From the NCBI GenBank assembly GCA_028554645.1, contig JAQOOI010000064.1, positions 2,046,001 to 2,110,000 of the forward strand: a stretch of DNA of 64,000 bases, written 5' to 3'. The position numbers were made by a program, and so were the translations under genes. The notes below the pieces were generated by a model. That model saw only the letters and a list, made by a program, of their open reading frames with translations. It made no database searches and was not told the DNA's origin. This DNA is from Omphalotus guepiniiformis. Its lineage: Eukaryota; Basidiomycota; Agaricomycetes; Agaricales; Omphalotaceae. Of the stretch, positions 1 to 11,927 are shown in pieces. Every line of letters begins with the position of its first letter. Position 1 is the first letter of the stretch.

Positions 1-522
1 AACTGTGCGTTCTCCCGTAACACGCTCAGTTTGATCTAATATGTTACTGCAGTATTCATTTGGATATGGTTTGTCCTACACAAGGTTCTCTACCTCTGGC
101 TTCAACGCGACTTCTACTGGCGGTGTGAATACATTTACGGCAGGAGAGACGATCGCGTTCCGTGTTACAGTTCAAAATGAGGGAGATGTTGCCGGAAGCT
201 ACGTAGCACAGGTGAATCTCGCATATACTGATTTCCAGTGAAGCGCTGACCTACTAAATCCCTGTAGGTCTATTTGCTTCTCCGGAGATCAACTATTGTA
301 CGGGCCGAAAAGCAACTTGTAGCTTTTACTCGCACATATTTAGGTCCTGGAGAGAGTCAAAATGTTGTGATGGAGCTGGATGTGGACCGTTACTTGCCAA
401 TCGTGAATCGCAAGTACGAGTGGGAGCTTGAAACTGGTGATTATACCTTTGCACTTCTTGAACATGGGGGGCCTACAGCGAGTACAGCGATTAATGTCAC
501 GTTGACTTGCTTGTCGAAGTAG
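1..522 (+). CDS. GH3 glycosidase, C-terminal end only (5' end outside window)
   Basis: C-terminal part of a glycoside hydrolase family 3 enzyme (beta-glucosidase/beta-xylosidase type), a secreted enzyme acting on plant-wall oligosaccharides. Visible exons are about 53-211 and 268-522, with a short intron 212-267 (GT...CTAAAT...TAG); bases 5-52 look like the tail of another intron (GTGCGT donor, CTAAT, CAG). The exons encode FGYGLSYT, the loop that opens the fibronectin III-like domain at the end of GH3 proteins, then that domain up to the TAG at 520-522. The catalytic domain is not in the window. It lies head-to-tail with a full-length GH3 gene, so the two are probably tandem duplicates or a local glycosidase cluster. 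Substrate specificity cannot be told from this fragment. Confidence 0.8.
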
Positions 523-1080
523 ATTCCTTAGTTTTTTCATAAATTACATACCCAGTTTGCAAAGTAACCTTCCGTGAGAAATAGCAACTTGCCCGACGGA
601 CCGGCCCTCTGTGTCCCTCTGACCCAGCTCTGACTGTGTCGCATCACGGGTGATCTTCGCTCTTCTTGAACCTCACCTTCCTCACCTTCGCGCTTAAAAA
701 TATGTAAAGGTTTCAACGAATACTGCGTTTGCAGCAGGAGTAACAGCAAGATGCAATTTGTCTAAACAAATCATTCATTCACGAATCCGGTTCCTGTAGG
801 GTCGCAACAGAACTGACAGTAAGGCTAGTCGAATGAATGCTTTGCTGCTTCGGATAATATTCGGATTGGCCACCTGCCCAGGAAGAAGTCAAGGTGCTGG
901 TTAATTTGCCGCAATATTTTGGTATCTAAATGAGTCAGGTGTTGCTCCTTGAAAACACATATGCATATGGTCAACCCAATTCTCCCCTTTGGACATCGTG
1001 CAAACTATCAAACGGCCAAAACTTATAAAAGGGACAAGTTGACTGCAGACATATTGTCCTAACTCACAGTCGTGGTTGAG
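523..1080. other. intergenic region upstream of the second GH3 gene
   Basis: About 560 bases between two tandem GH3 genes. No coding signal on either strand. It holds the terminator region of the first gene and the promoter of the second, including a TATA box. Confidence 0.6.
1023..1032 (+). promoter_or_regulatory. TATA box of the GH3 gene
   Basis: TTATAAAAGG lies about 50 bases before the ATG at 1081. A clear TATA box is what is expected for a strongly regulated secreted hydrolase. Inference from sequence only. Confidence 0.55.
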
Positions 1081-4000
1081 ATGCGCTGGTTTTATCCTCT
1101 TCTGCTTGCATCGACGGCACTATGCTCTTCATCTTTCCTGGAATCCCGAAAGTTCGCTCTTGAATCCCGAGGTGCAAATCTAGATGGCTCACTCCCTACT
1201 TATAAGAACCCCAACGCGTCCATTGAGGATCGAGTTGAGGATTTATTACCGCGAATGACGCTGGAGGAAAAAGTTGCTCAGCTGTAAGTTCATGTTATCT
1301 TCTGCATGTTATCTTCCGAAATTTCACTTAAAAAACTGCTTGTAGCATTCAGGGAGACATGAACGGGTGGATGGACTTGGATGACCCATTAGATGACACC
1401 CTTACTTTCAACCAAAGCGGTCTGGTGGGTTGACATTGCTACTCTCTCGCGCAATGATTCTCCTTTTCAAACTCCTGCTTTCTGGTAGAAATGATGAGCA
1501 CGAAAAGTGGCACCATATGGGGTGGCTATCTTGTTCCGTACGACAAGTTTGTGTTTGGAGTTGAAGTTGGACAGAGATACCTCATGGAGAATACAACTCT
1601 TGGCATACCCGCTATGTTCCAGAGTGAAGGTACTTGATTGTCTTGAATCTTCTGTCAGAGTGTATTCACATCATATAGGTCTACATGGTTTCACAAACAA
1701 TGGAACAATATTTCCATCCCCAATTGGCCTGGCGGCATCTTTCAATCCGACTCTTCTCTCGTCCGTGGCTTCAATCATCGGCGATGAAGCCGAAGGTCTT
1801 GGTTTTTCCCAAATATTTGCGCCAGTACTCGATATCTCACGCGAACTCCGGTGGGGTCGTGTCGAAGAAAACTTTGGTGAAGATCCGTTCTTGACAGGAG
1901 AGATGGGATTGGCATATGTGAGAGGACTGCAAGATGGCACGCGAAGAAACGTCACTGCTGGTGGAAGTGGAGGTATCAGGAAGCGTATGGCGGCGACATG
2001 CAAACATTTCGCAGCGTACGGAAGCCCAATGACTGGACTGTAAGGGTTCTTGGGTCCCGCGAAGAACACACTGACTGATGCACCAATGTAGAAATTTAGC
2101 GCCTGTGGTAGGCAGCGAACGAGATCTGCGCTCTATTTATCTACCAGCTTTCGAGAGGGCTTGCGTAGAGAGTCTGAGTATCATGACTGCATACTCTAGT
2201 TTTAACGGTGTCCCCGTTATCGCGGACAAGCGTGAGGACTTCGCCTTTTTGAAGTAGATTCATGCTTATTCCCCCGGCACGTAGATCTCCTGACGGACAT
2301 CGTGAGGTGTTTTTTGTATCAATATGAAGCTGGCCTCACCTCCAAGTTTTGTCGTTCAGCTTCGTGAGGAGTGGAGTTACCCATACTGGGTCACCTCAGA
2401 CGCTGGGTCTGTTGATCTGTTGATTACTCTTCACCAAACTTGCGATACTCGTGAATGTGCGGCAAAGACAGCGCTCGAGAACGGTTTGAGCGGCGAGATG
2501 GGTGGAGGAACATACACGTTCTTGACTCTTCCTGGTTAGTTGATATTTGACATCTCTCCGTAGCTCCCTCATCAGAAGATCACCTATACAGACCAAGTGG
2601 CTGCTGGTACTGTCAATGAATCCTTCGTTGACGACACGGTGAGGGCCATGTTGAGGACCAAATTTACTCTCGGACTTTTCGAAAGTAAGATTTTCCTTCT
2701 AGCTTTTTCCTTCGCAGTCTGCTGAAGATGCATCACTAGACCCGTATCCTTACCCAGATTATTTGAGCACTATCCGTACGCCAGAGTCTCGTGAGGTCTT
2801 GAAAACTATGGAGGAGGAAGCAATAGTCCTTCTCGAGAACCGTAACAACATCTTGCCCCTTAGCAAGGACATTGCAAGTGTCGCCCTTATCGGTCCTCAA
2901 GCCAACCGAGTCACTGTAAGTTCACCAGATTACCTTTTGAAACTCGAACTTAACCCGTTAATCCCTAGTTCGGAGACTATGTCTTCTTCAACGCTTCACT
3001 CAATGGCATTACCCCTCTAGACGGGTTCAAGGAGTTTCTTTCGAATATTTCCAGTTCGACCAAAGTCAACTTTGCCCAAGGATGCGAATTATGGTCTAAC
3101 GATGAAAGTGGCTTTGATGAAGCTGTTTCTGTGGCGCAGGAATCCGATGTGGCGATAGTAATGGTTTGTCTAAAATACGTTCAACGTGTCCTTGAGCACC
3201 ACCTGACACAGGGTGCAGGTTGGAACTTGGTCACTTGATCAAACTCTACTTTGGACTCCCGGAACCAATGCAACGACGGGTGAACATGTCGACCTGGCCG
3301 ACCTTGGTCTTGTGGGTGCACAATTGAGCTTAGTCCAAGCAGTACAGGCCACTGGCAAACCTACAATAGTTGTGCTTGTCAGCGGGAAGCCCGTAGCGGA
3401 ACCGTGGATCCAAGCGCGTATGTAGGACGTTCTCATGAAGTAGGATCGTTGGTTCACTGAAATGTTGGCTGCGACTAGATGCGGATGCCGTCATTCAACA
3501 ATTCTACCCTGGAGAGCTCGGAGGTTTGGCTTTGGCTGAAATTGTGTTCGGAGCTGTCAATCCATCCGGTTTGTTAAAATAGTCATCAGGTATTCTCGCG
3601 GTCAGATTAACCTCTACACTGCAGGCAAACTCCCCGTATCCTTCCCAAGGGATGTTGGAACTACACCGGCGTTCTACAACTACCCGAAGGGTGCTCGTCC
3701 GATTGACCCTGGCATGATAACAGATAATGGGACTCTCGTCTTTGGGCATCAAGTATGTGAAGTGAATCTCCTTCTGAGTGGTGTCTGTTGACACATTCTT
3801 CGTCAATATGTCTTGAACAGTCCCGTCCCTCTCTGGAGCTTTGGCCATGGTTTAAGTTATACTACATTCAACTAGTAAGTTGGGCCGCATGCTCCTGACT
3901 TCTCTTGGTCTCAAACAATGCTTTCTAGTACTGGTCTCACCCTCGAGCCTTCTTCCATTGGAACGGGCGATAATTTCAACGTCACGGTCACTGTCCACAA

Positions 4001-4391
4001 CACCGGGTCGGTAGATGGTCAAGAGGTTGTTCAGGTCCGTGTTTCAATGCTCTGAATTCGAAATCGTGTGAATGGACGCCCTTTCTTGGTCGCAGGTGTA
4101 TGTGACTGACATCGTAAGCTCTGTCGTAACACCAAATCAAAAACTCGTCGGGTTCCAAAAAGTTTTCCTCCCGTTAGTCCTTCCGATGAGCTAGGTACTC
4201 GTGCTCGCGTCTAATCTGTGATTGTTGTGTATAGCGCTGGTGGATCTCAAACTGTCTCAATTGAAGTCGCCTCAGCCCAATTGGCGCTTTGGTCTCTTGA
4301 CAATACCTGGGTTGTCGAACCTGGGCAGTTTACGGTCAACATTGGAACGAGTGACCAAATTTTTGCAAAAACTAACCTAACAGTGGTCTAA
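1081..4391 (+). CDS. GH3 beta-glucosidase/beta-xylosidase-like enzyme, secreted
   Basis: Full-length GH3 gene in about 17 exons: 1081-1283, 1346-1428, 1489-1629, 1679-2039, 2092-2231, 2285-2301, 2360-2534, 2592-2684, 2740-2915, 2969-3163, 3219-3417, 3479-3568, 3625-3752, 3807-3874, 3929-4034, 4096-4172, 4235-4391. The start gives a signal peptide (hydrophobic MRWFYPLLLASTALC). The N-terminal barrel has FGEDPFL and KHFAAYG; the nucleophile loop is TSDAGSVDLL, with the catalytic Asp at about 2400. The C-terminal part carries FGHGLSYT and an FnIII-like domain. Expected role: hydrolysis of beta-linked gluco- or xylo-oligosaccharides outside the cell. Odd point: the intron starting at 3753 needs an AA acceptor (3801-3806) to keep frame; the usable AG further on breaks it. 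So the gene is either spliced non-canonically, carries an error, or is damaged late in its length. Confidence 0.85.
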
Positions 4392-4893
4392 GCTTTGCCT
4401 TTGGGTGGTGAATGGGAATGTAGGCAATGTTCTAGATGTACGTACTGACGGAGCCAGTTGTTGAGCTTGTATTACTATCTGATTACCATTGGCATTCGAA
4501 TGGGAGGCGCTTTGATCACGTTATGTGCAGACGCGAATAGAACTCGGAGCTCGCTGCGTCGGAGTACAGCGCAAATCGGAACTTCACGCGTTTTGGTTTG
4601 TTTTAGCAAATTTTGACTTATGCGGATATCATAACAAGCCTGGACTCAAAATAACCGAGGGGCGCTCCGATACCTTTCAGTTCTACGCCAATCAAGATGA
4701 CTCCAGATGTACTCCATGACCGCTGCCCACCGTTCTAGCTGGCTCGAGAGCAGCGCTGCATCAAACGCCTGTGTCCAAGCAGTACAATAGTGCTCCGAAT
4801 CATGGTCTGGAATCAAGCTGTCCAAGTCCTACAAAAAGGGCTCATGTTTGAATAGACCTGTATTCACTGCAGTCTTACCTTGCATAGTTCAAC
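4392..4893. other. intergenic region
   Basis: About 500 bases between the GH3 stop and the cytochrome oxidase subunit gene. An open frame at 4525-4719 shows no family signal and no splice context; I take it as chance. Confidence 0.5.
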
Positions 4894-5284
4894 ATGTCGT
4901 TGCTCGCTCGTAACTCCTTAATCACGCTCAAATCAACTCCTCTGATGAGATCCAGGGTGGGACCATCTGCCTTGAAGACTTGGAATCGGGGAATTGGGTT
5001 CGGTGCTCCTACACATGGTCCTGTAAGCACTAAGAACGACGTATGTTATCTGCTTCATTCATATGAATCAAGATATTGACGGTTTTGGTGTCCAGCATCT
5101 ACCATTCGATTTTCAGAACAAGAAGGCTTTCACAATAAAATACGTAGCTTACTTGGGAGCAGGCTTTGCCCTTCCTTGGATCGCAATTTGGTGGCACTGG
5201 TACGCAATGGGCAGTATTCTCTGATAATGCTTGCTGATACGATTTGTATTCAGGCATCGCCCAGGTGGATTGAAAAATCCTTAA
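4894..5284 (+). CDS. COX8: cytochrome c oxidase subunit VIIc/COX8-type
   Basis: Three exons, 4894-5040, 5096-5199 and 5254-5284, give a protein of about 93 residues. The N-terminal third is a basic, acidic-free mitochondrial leader. The mature part has the subunit VIIc pattern: HLPFDFQNKKAFTIKY followed by one membrane helix (AYLGAGFALPWIAIWW) and a short basic tail ending in GGLKNP. The family is a single-helix nuclear-encoded subunit of complex IV in the inner mitochondrial membrane. The last intron has a clean GT...TGCTGAT...CAG; without it the frame would stop after a few more residues (YAMGSIL), so the exact C-terminus is less certain than the rest. Confidence 0.8.
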
Positions 5285-5601
5285 ACCTCCACATTCCACC
5301 ACCTCCATCTACCCCAGTAATTGATAGATCATTCGATTCTAAAATATCTGTATATCTCCTTATAAATTTCGGGCAATGTAATATATTCAAAGGGACCTAG
5401 TAAACCGACGTGCAAGCTCGTGCAAGCCAAAGCTTTATTTAAGCAATCGGACCAAGTGCCAAATTCCAATTGGGGCCATGTTCAAGAATATCCATCATAA
5501 AAGCGGACCGTCAAACCGTGAAAGCAATTATAAAGCACGCCAACGTACGATTTCACATTTACACCACCCATCCCTCATAGAAATCCCCTCAAACCAGAAC
5601 T

Positions 5602-7369
5602 ATGCCGTTCGAGTTGCAGAAGGATGTCAAGGTCGAGTACGATCCCAAAGGCATGCCGTTTCGAAGGCTAGGACCCAGTGGACTGCGTGTGCCACTCTTC
5701 TCTCTTGGAGGATGTCCGTTGATTGATGTGCCCATTATCGATGTATGATCTGATTAACTTCTTTCTTATGCAGGGCTGACGTTGGGAGGAACTGTAATCG
5801 GAGATCCAGTCAAGGTTTGTTCACATCGCGAGGCTTAGCTTGAAGCGGTACAAACGAGTCTACTTATCCAGGACATTATGAAAACTGCCTTTGACAATGG
5901 CATCAATATGTTTGACACGGCGGAGGTATATGCAGCTGGAAAGTCTGAATTAGAAATGTCGGTCCATCTTCGGGAAGCGCTAATCCATGAAAAGTCTAAC
6001 TGCGGTTCTGCAGGGGCCGCGTGATCAAAGAACTTGGACTTCGACGTACCGATATCATAGTGACCACCAAGCTATTCTGGGGTACTCGAAAAGGTCCAAA
6101 TGATGGTGGTCTATCCAGAAAACAGTAACTAAAGCCTAGATTCCCTGTCAAATCGCTAGCATTGACATGACCCACTTCAAGTATCATCGAAGGAACTCAA
6201 GAAAGTCTCGCTCGTCTCCAACTTGACTATGTCGACGTGATATTTGCTCACAGATCTGATCCTAATGGTACGTCAAGTTTAAGTTGAACATATCTATCTC
6301 TTCAAGGCCAGCCCTTTTAGTACCAATGGAAGAAGTTGTTCGTGCATTCAACTATGTGATAGAGAAGGGTTGGGTATGTATGCCTTCGTGATTTTGAGTT
6401 CACTTTGATTCGATGAATATTGCTCCCCATTCTAGGCATTCTACTGGGCTACTTCCGAATGGTCCGCGGAGGAAATCGAGGAGGCTCATCGTGAGCTACT
6501 GGTACATTCCGAGACAAGAAATTCTGGTTGTTAATCCATTTTTCAAGATGTTGCCAGCAAACTTGGCCTCATTGCACCCATTGCCGAGCAGTGTCAGCAC
6601 AAGTACGTCATGAAGACATTGAGATAGCCAGCTTTGACTTATGTCATTATTCAGCATGTTTCACCGAGACCGGCCTGAAAAAGAATATGCGTATGTTATC
6701 TCCAGACAGTGGCGGTCTCTAGAAGGAGCCTAACTTTTCGCACAGACCATTGTACAAAAAGTACAAGTATGGCACGACCACCTTCTCGTCCTTGTATTTC
6801 GGTCTGTTGACCGGCAAGGTATGGTTCCGTTTCATCCCCGTCAAGTTCAATCCAGGTGACTTTCGTATATGATGATGTAGTACAACAACGGCATTCCACC
6901 GGGCTCCCGCTTTGCCACAGCGTCTGATTTTACTGGAATGGAAAAGACGCTTCAGGAAAAGGAAGGCCAAGAAATGATCAGAAAGGTTCGAGAATTGACA
7001 AAAATAGCAGAAGAAGGTATGCGTATCATTCCTTCACTTCATCGTCGGAGCTTCTGATTTCTTTTAATCTATAGAACTAAGCACCACAGTTTCTGCACTT
7101 GCTCTCGCCTGGGTCGCTAAGAATCCCAACACGTCGACGGTCATTCTCGGCGCATCTAAACCAGAACAGGTGCTCGAGAACCTCAAAGCGCTGGAGGTTT
7201 TACCCAAGCTTAACGATGACCTGATGAAACGAATTGAGAATATTTTGGATAACAAACCTACTCCAGTTGTGAGTATCAAACTAGAATGAGATGTCAAGAT
7301 TCTGAACGACTCTATACTCTATAGCCTACTTATGGGCGCCCTGCACTCGATATCTATGGTCGGCTGTGA
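5602..7369 (+). CDS. NADP-dependent aldo-keto reductase, Kv channel beta-subunit type
   Basis: Thirteen exons (5602-5713, 5774-5814, 5872-5957, 6014-6124, 6182-6267, 6321-6373, 6436-6490, 6548-6602, 6655-6690, 6746-6818, 6881-7016, 7075-7268, 7325-7369), all joining in phase. The protein has the AKR barrel: [11 protein letters not shown] at the start, [15 protein letters not shown] (catalytic Asp and Tyr), VTTKLFWG (catalytic Lys), VIFAHRSD (catalytic His position), [12 protein letters not shown], and the NADP-binding stretch near [11 protein letters not shown]. The segment [16 protein letters not shown] is typical of the fungal Kv-beta/YakC-like branch. It is expected to reduce aldehydes or ketones in the cytosol; the natural substrate is unknown. 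Short 3' space separates it from the convergent nitronate monooxygenase. Confidence 0.9.
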
Positions 7370-7603
7370 TGACGTCCCGAGAAGAGAAAGTTGAAGAATA
7401 GTATGCGCGTAACATACCTTTGCACTCAGCACACTTGTGTATCATTATAAATTCAAATGTCTAGAAATGTGCTGTGAATTCCGAGATAGAGTGCAGGTTC
7501 CTCGAGTACAAATACACTGTAAATAAGTAAATGGTGTACAGAGCTCATCCGACCGTATAACAGATTAGTATAAACGCTGCGTCTGACTTACAAAACCAGC
7601 ACA

Positions 7604-9285
7604 TTATAACTTGGCTTTCGGTTCGATGAAACTCGTTGCGGTCTGTAATGATTTAGCAGCCGTAGAGACGATCTCGTCGACGCTAAATGATACGCGGACA
7701 TTATCAGCTAAAGCAGATGAGGAGACAAACATGTACAGGACATACATTTCTTTCGCTGGTTTGATTTCCTAGGAATGACATGGCAAGTTGAGTCCGTCTT
7801 GTACACGGACCGTGACGAAACCAAAATACTTACATGTACAGATCCGGCAACCTTTCCCATGAGCCCTGATATTGGACGGAACTCAGAGGTCGAACATTAC
7901 AACAAAGAGGGGTACATACAGGACATCCCGACAATGGATTTTTCCGGGTGTTCCTGAAGCTCGACGTCATGAGGAATGAGGCCTTTCGCAAGCAAGTTTT
8001 CCTTCTCTGTATGACGTTTGGTTTCCCTACAATACATACTCAGCATGCGCTCTAATACGCAGAGTAAAGAGAATTTCACCATTCATCGATGTACGGAGTC
8101 TTCCGCACACTCATCGGCCGACCAGTGTAGATGGTAGTGCGAACAATATCATCGTACCCTGCACTCAGCACCTGCTCTTTGTGCTTCTTTGGTGCGCCAG
8201 CTTCTTCGCTAGCTACAAACCGAGTACCGACCCAGACCCCCGATGCACCATACCTGTATGGATCAAATGAATACGTTACTTACCAGCAAAGTTTGCCTAT
8301 AGACTCACGATAGCGCGGCAGCGAGACCTCGACCGTCAGCGATACCTCCCGCCGCAACAACCTGGACAGGTTCGCCAGTCAGAGGGCTCGTTTTTCCCTT
8401 ACACAGATCGACGACAGCTGGGATCAAGATCGAGAATGGAGTATCACCGGTGTGACCACCACCTTCACCTCCCTGAGCGCAAATGATGTCAACGCCTGGT
8501 AGTGCGTGGATAAGATTAGGGCGTGAACCAGATAGAATACTTCTTACCTTGAGCAAGTGCTTTCGCAACATGCTAGAGGACGTAAGTCAGTAGTATATAT
8601 TTGGTTACGACAGTGATATAGACCTTTGGGTGTCCAATCATACTACAAGGAGTAAAATGTCAGAGCGCGTGATATATGTGAGGGTAACTAGTACGACCCA
8701 CTTCATTACGGGAATGCCTGCTTCGTGGAGCTTGTCTACTGCCCATTTGGGTGGTACGCTTCACACGGATTGTTGGGGTCAATCTATGCCAAATGAGCGT
8801 AAGCAAGACACATACCCAACCGCACACACGAAGAGCTTAGCACCGCCTGCGATGATGACATCTAGTAGTTCTGGCAGCTGGCCCTCGGTGTAGTCTTTGT
8901 TAGTCTTCCGGGCGTTCCCACCGACTTGAGGAAGCAGAAGATCGACACCGAATGGTGCACTCTTGTCTTCCAGATGACTCTTGAGCTCGTCGATAGACCC
9001 CTTCAGGAACTTGGGACTCTGTCGGACACCACCGATTACACCAATGCCGCCTGCACTCGGACTGTCAGAAATGCTGCTGGTGTGATGAAATATCACTCAC
9101 CTGAGTTCGTCACAGCAGCAGCAAGTTTTGGACCAGCCGCCACGTTCATGCCTAATATCCGCGGAGACGGTTCAGAGCAGTTACACTAGAAAGTGGTATG
9201 CATTTGTACCTGCAAGCATGACGGGGTGGTTTATCTTGAAGAGCTTTGTGAGAGGAGTAGTGAAGACAGGAGCTGAAGAAGGCAT
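7604..9285 (-). CDS. nitronate monooxygenase (2-nitropropane dioxygenase)
   Basis: Twelve exons on the minus strand: 7604-7682, 7746-7768, 7834-7865, 7920-8026, 8080-8253, 8309-8495, 8548-8572, 8624-8642, 8702-8758, 8816-9050, 9101-9151, 9210-9285. Together they give 354 residues with every junction in phase. FMN-dependent TIM-barrel family: HPVMLAGMNVAAGPKLA at the start, NSGGIGVIGG, then AQGGEGGGHTG and VVAAGGIADGRGLAAAL, the FMN phosphate-binding region. The family oxidises alkyl nitronates and protects against compounds such as propionate 3-nitronate. Exons of 19-32 nt occur. The start is divergent from the holocytochrome c synthase ATG, 204 bases away, so the two share a promoter region. 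Confidence 0.9.
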
Positions 9286-9489
9286 AGTGGAAAGAAGAGA
9301 AGAAAGCAAGAAGAAAAGAACGGAAAGATGAGTGAATTTATAGGATTACATAGCGGCAATCACAATGCAGGGGAAATTGAGGAGGCAACATGGGGTATGC
9401 TTAGTGCTAAACCGAAACTAAAACCCGGCCCGGCCATACAAGTACCCGAGAAAGCACGTGACTCAATACCTCTTTTACTTCCGACCTTC

Positions 9490-10213
9490 ATGTCATCTTC
9501 GGCAGACAAATGTCCTGTCGACCATGGCGCTCAAAAGTCTCCCGATAATGCTTGTCCAGTAGACCACAATGCTAGTTCAACATGGAGTCGTTTGTTCTCT
9601 TCCCAAGCTCACCCGACTACATCAGGTAGCAATCTCTCGACTGACCGAGAGGTATCTTCCATTCCGAAAACTGGCGATGGTCGTTGGGTCTATCCATCTG
9701 AAGCTCAGTTTTTCGCCGCAATGGCCCGTAAAAATCACAACCCTCATGCCGCGGACATGAAAACAATTGTTCCGATACATAATGCCGTTAACGAGCGTGC
9801 TTGGTCTGAGGTCATGAAGTGGGAGGCCGGCAGGGGCGGGGAAGCTTGTGGCGGAGTCAAGCTTGTAAACTTCAAGGGCAGGCCTAACGACAGGAGCCCG
9901 CGAGCTAGATGGAAGATGCTTCTGGGGTCAGTTTATCTTTCTGTCCTCCGGGTTTTCTGCTCATAGCTTTTACAGATACGCTGCTCCGTTCGATAGGCAC
10001 GATTGGGTCGTGGATCGCTGTGGGACGCAGACGAGGTATATTATTGATTTTTACACCGGACGGTCAGACCCCGCGACGAACAACGTGTCCTTTTACCTCG
10101 ACGTAAGGCCTGCTTTGGATAATTGGGAAGGGGTGAAGATGAGAGTTGGTAACTTCTGGGGAAGATGGTTCAAGGAGCTGACGTCTGCTTCGAGTACGAC
10201 AAGTTCATCGTGA
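9490..10213 (+). CDS. CYC3: holocytochrome c synthase (cytochrome c heme lyase)
   Basis: Two exons, 9490-9926 and 9976-10213, coding for 224 residues. Two heme-binding CPVDH motifs stand near the N-terminus (DKCPVDH and NACPVDH), followed by WVYPSEAQFFAAMARK and HNAVNERAW (His of the heme contact), and in exon 2 FDRHDWVVDRCG and RYIIDFYTG. These are family signatures. The enzyme joins heme to the CXXCH cysteines of apocytochrome c in the mitochondrial intermembrane space. The frame stays open upstream to an ATG at 9328, which would add 54 residues without obvious family similarity; I chose 9490 because the family normally begins just before the first CPV motif. Confidence 0.9.
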
Positions 10214-10257
10214 TCACCGGCTTCACACTACATAGATTAGGTGCTGTATAATATACT

Positions 10258-11711
10258 CTATCGCTTCTCCCTCGTCTTGATTTTCTTGCTGGGTCGCCGC
10301 TCCTCCTCGTCCTCGCTGCTCTCACCAGATTCCTCTGGGTCACTTTCCTCACCCTCTGTAATCTCCTCTTCGTCATCCCACTCATCATCGTCTTTCTCGT
10401 ATTCTCCTGCAGAATTTTCATCCTCCTCGCCTTCCTCGTCTGCTTCCTCGTTTGCCTTCTGCCCTGTTGTTTTCTCTTTCTCTACCTTTTTCCGTGCCAC
10501 ATTCGCTTCCTGCTCCTCCCTTCTTTGCTTCCTCAACTTTTCCTTTGCAGCATGTGCCATTTTCAGCTCCGCCGCTTCTTTTTTGGTTTTTCGTACTGCA
10601 GGCCTCTTTGAGTATATCTTCGTTGAACAACACCAAGAAGCTTACCAAACTCATGGTAAATCACTGCTCCTTCTTTCCCTGGAACACCTTCTGTGACCTT
10701 GACCAGTCTCAACTCCATTCTCGGACCAACTTCATCTAATCGCACTGCTCTCCGCTGGCCCTTTTTGTTATTCCTTCCAACGTAATCACCAGCTAGATTA
10801 ACTGCATCCCCATCATCCCCTGCAGCGCTCTCCGCTGATGATGCGGCACTCTCATATCCGCCATCCGGCCCTGCTTCTCCGCGCTTGCGCAGCAGAAAAT
10901 CTGCGATGTCTTTTTCGTTTCCCAGGTCTAGCACAGAGCTAGAGGATATTTTTTTAGCGGCAGCGCCTTCGAGAACGCGACGGACGCGCTTGGAGACGCC
11001 GTAAGGTTTGACGGTGATTATGTAGTGCCGGATATCGATAGATCCGCGATCGGGGTTGTATGCAACTAGGACAATTCGGCGAGCGGAGGAAAGGGTGAGG
11101 GTTTGAGGCGAGAGGGAAGGAAAAAGAGACTGAAAAGCTTTCATCACAAGAGGTAAATGCGGTGGGGTTGTGGGTCCAGGAGGAGGGAAGGATGCGAGGA
11201 CGAGCTAGATTCTTGGTCAAAGAATTGAATATGGCAGAATAGTAAGCATCATACCAACGGAGGTGTGAGATACTCCATCCCAATACTACGTGCTCTTTTG
11301 TTATTGTTCAAAATATCTTTCATCAAACTGTACCGCTCGACTCGAAAGCTGAGTGTCGGTCCATTAGATAGTCGAACAATTCGCAAAGACGGTGCAATCT
11401 CGGTGAGTGTGAAGGCAAGTAGATGTGTTACTTGTAAAGCAGGGGCCAAAGTCAGATAGTCTTTAAGCTTGTTTCTATTCCGTTCCTATCAAAGCTCAAC
11501 TACAGGCAACAAATTTTGTAGAGTGAAAATATACCTTGAGACGACTGGCTGTATTGGGTTCCATGACTTTTCGCATGTCCCGAACGAGTTGAGATATTGA
11601 AGATCCTACTTGGCCATGTTTGATGATAAAAGATTTAGGAGCAGAAGCAGTTGTCGCATCTTTAACTGCTTCTCCTTTCAAGTGGGTCCTATTTTTTCTA
11701 CGACGTGCCAT
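10258..11711 (-). CDS. SSF1: Brix-domain ribosome biogenesis protein Ssf1/Peter Pan
   Basis: Four exons on the minus strand, 11535-11711, 11255-11485, 10646-11204 and 10258-10595, giving 434 residues. The N-terminus is basic (MARRRKNRTHLKGEAV), then the Brix domain: SFIIKHGQVG, LVRDMRKVMEPNTA, the paired IVRLSNGPTLSFRV strand, and the second half with PRMELRLVKVTEGVP. The C-terminal tail is a long run of Glu/Asp/Ser/Lys ending in a basic patch, usual for nucleolar proteins. The family acts in 27S pre-rRNA processing and large-subunit assembly in the nucleolus. Its ATG is 216 bases from that of the divergent GCK kinase, so the promoter is shared. Confidence 0.9.
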
Positions 11712-11927
11712 GACTGGGAAGAGAAAAGAAAATCAATTAGACGCTCAAAAGGCACGTGACAGGCTCGCGGTTTGTTTGTTCTCAAAGCTTTTACCAAACT
11801 ACTGTAATGATACCATAGTGATTTCAATTTTCTCAGAGTTCAAATGAAGACACACGACTTCCTCGGCACAGGTACATGAGAGCTTGATGCTTACAACTCG
11901 TGCCTTTTTCCTTTCTCCGCTCTTCGT

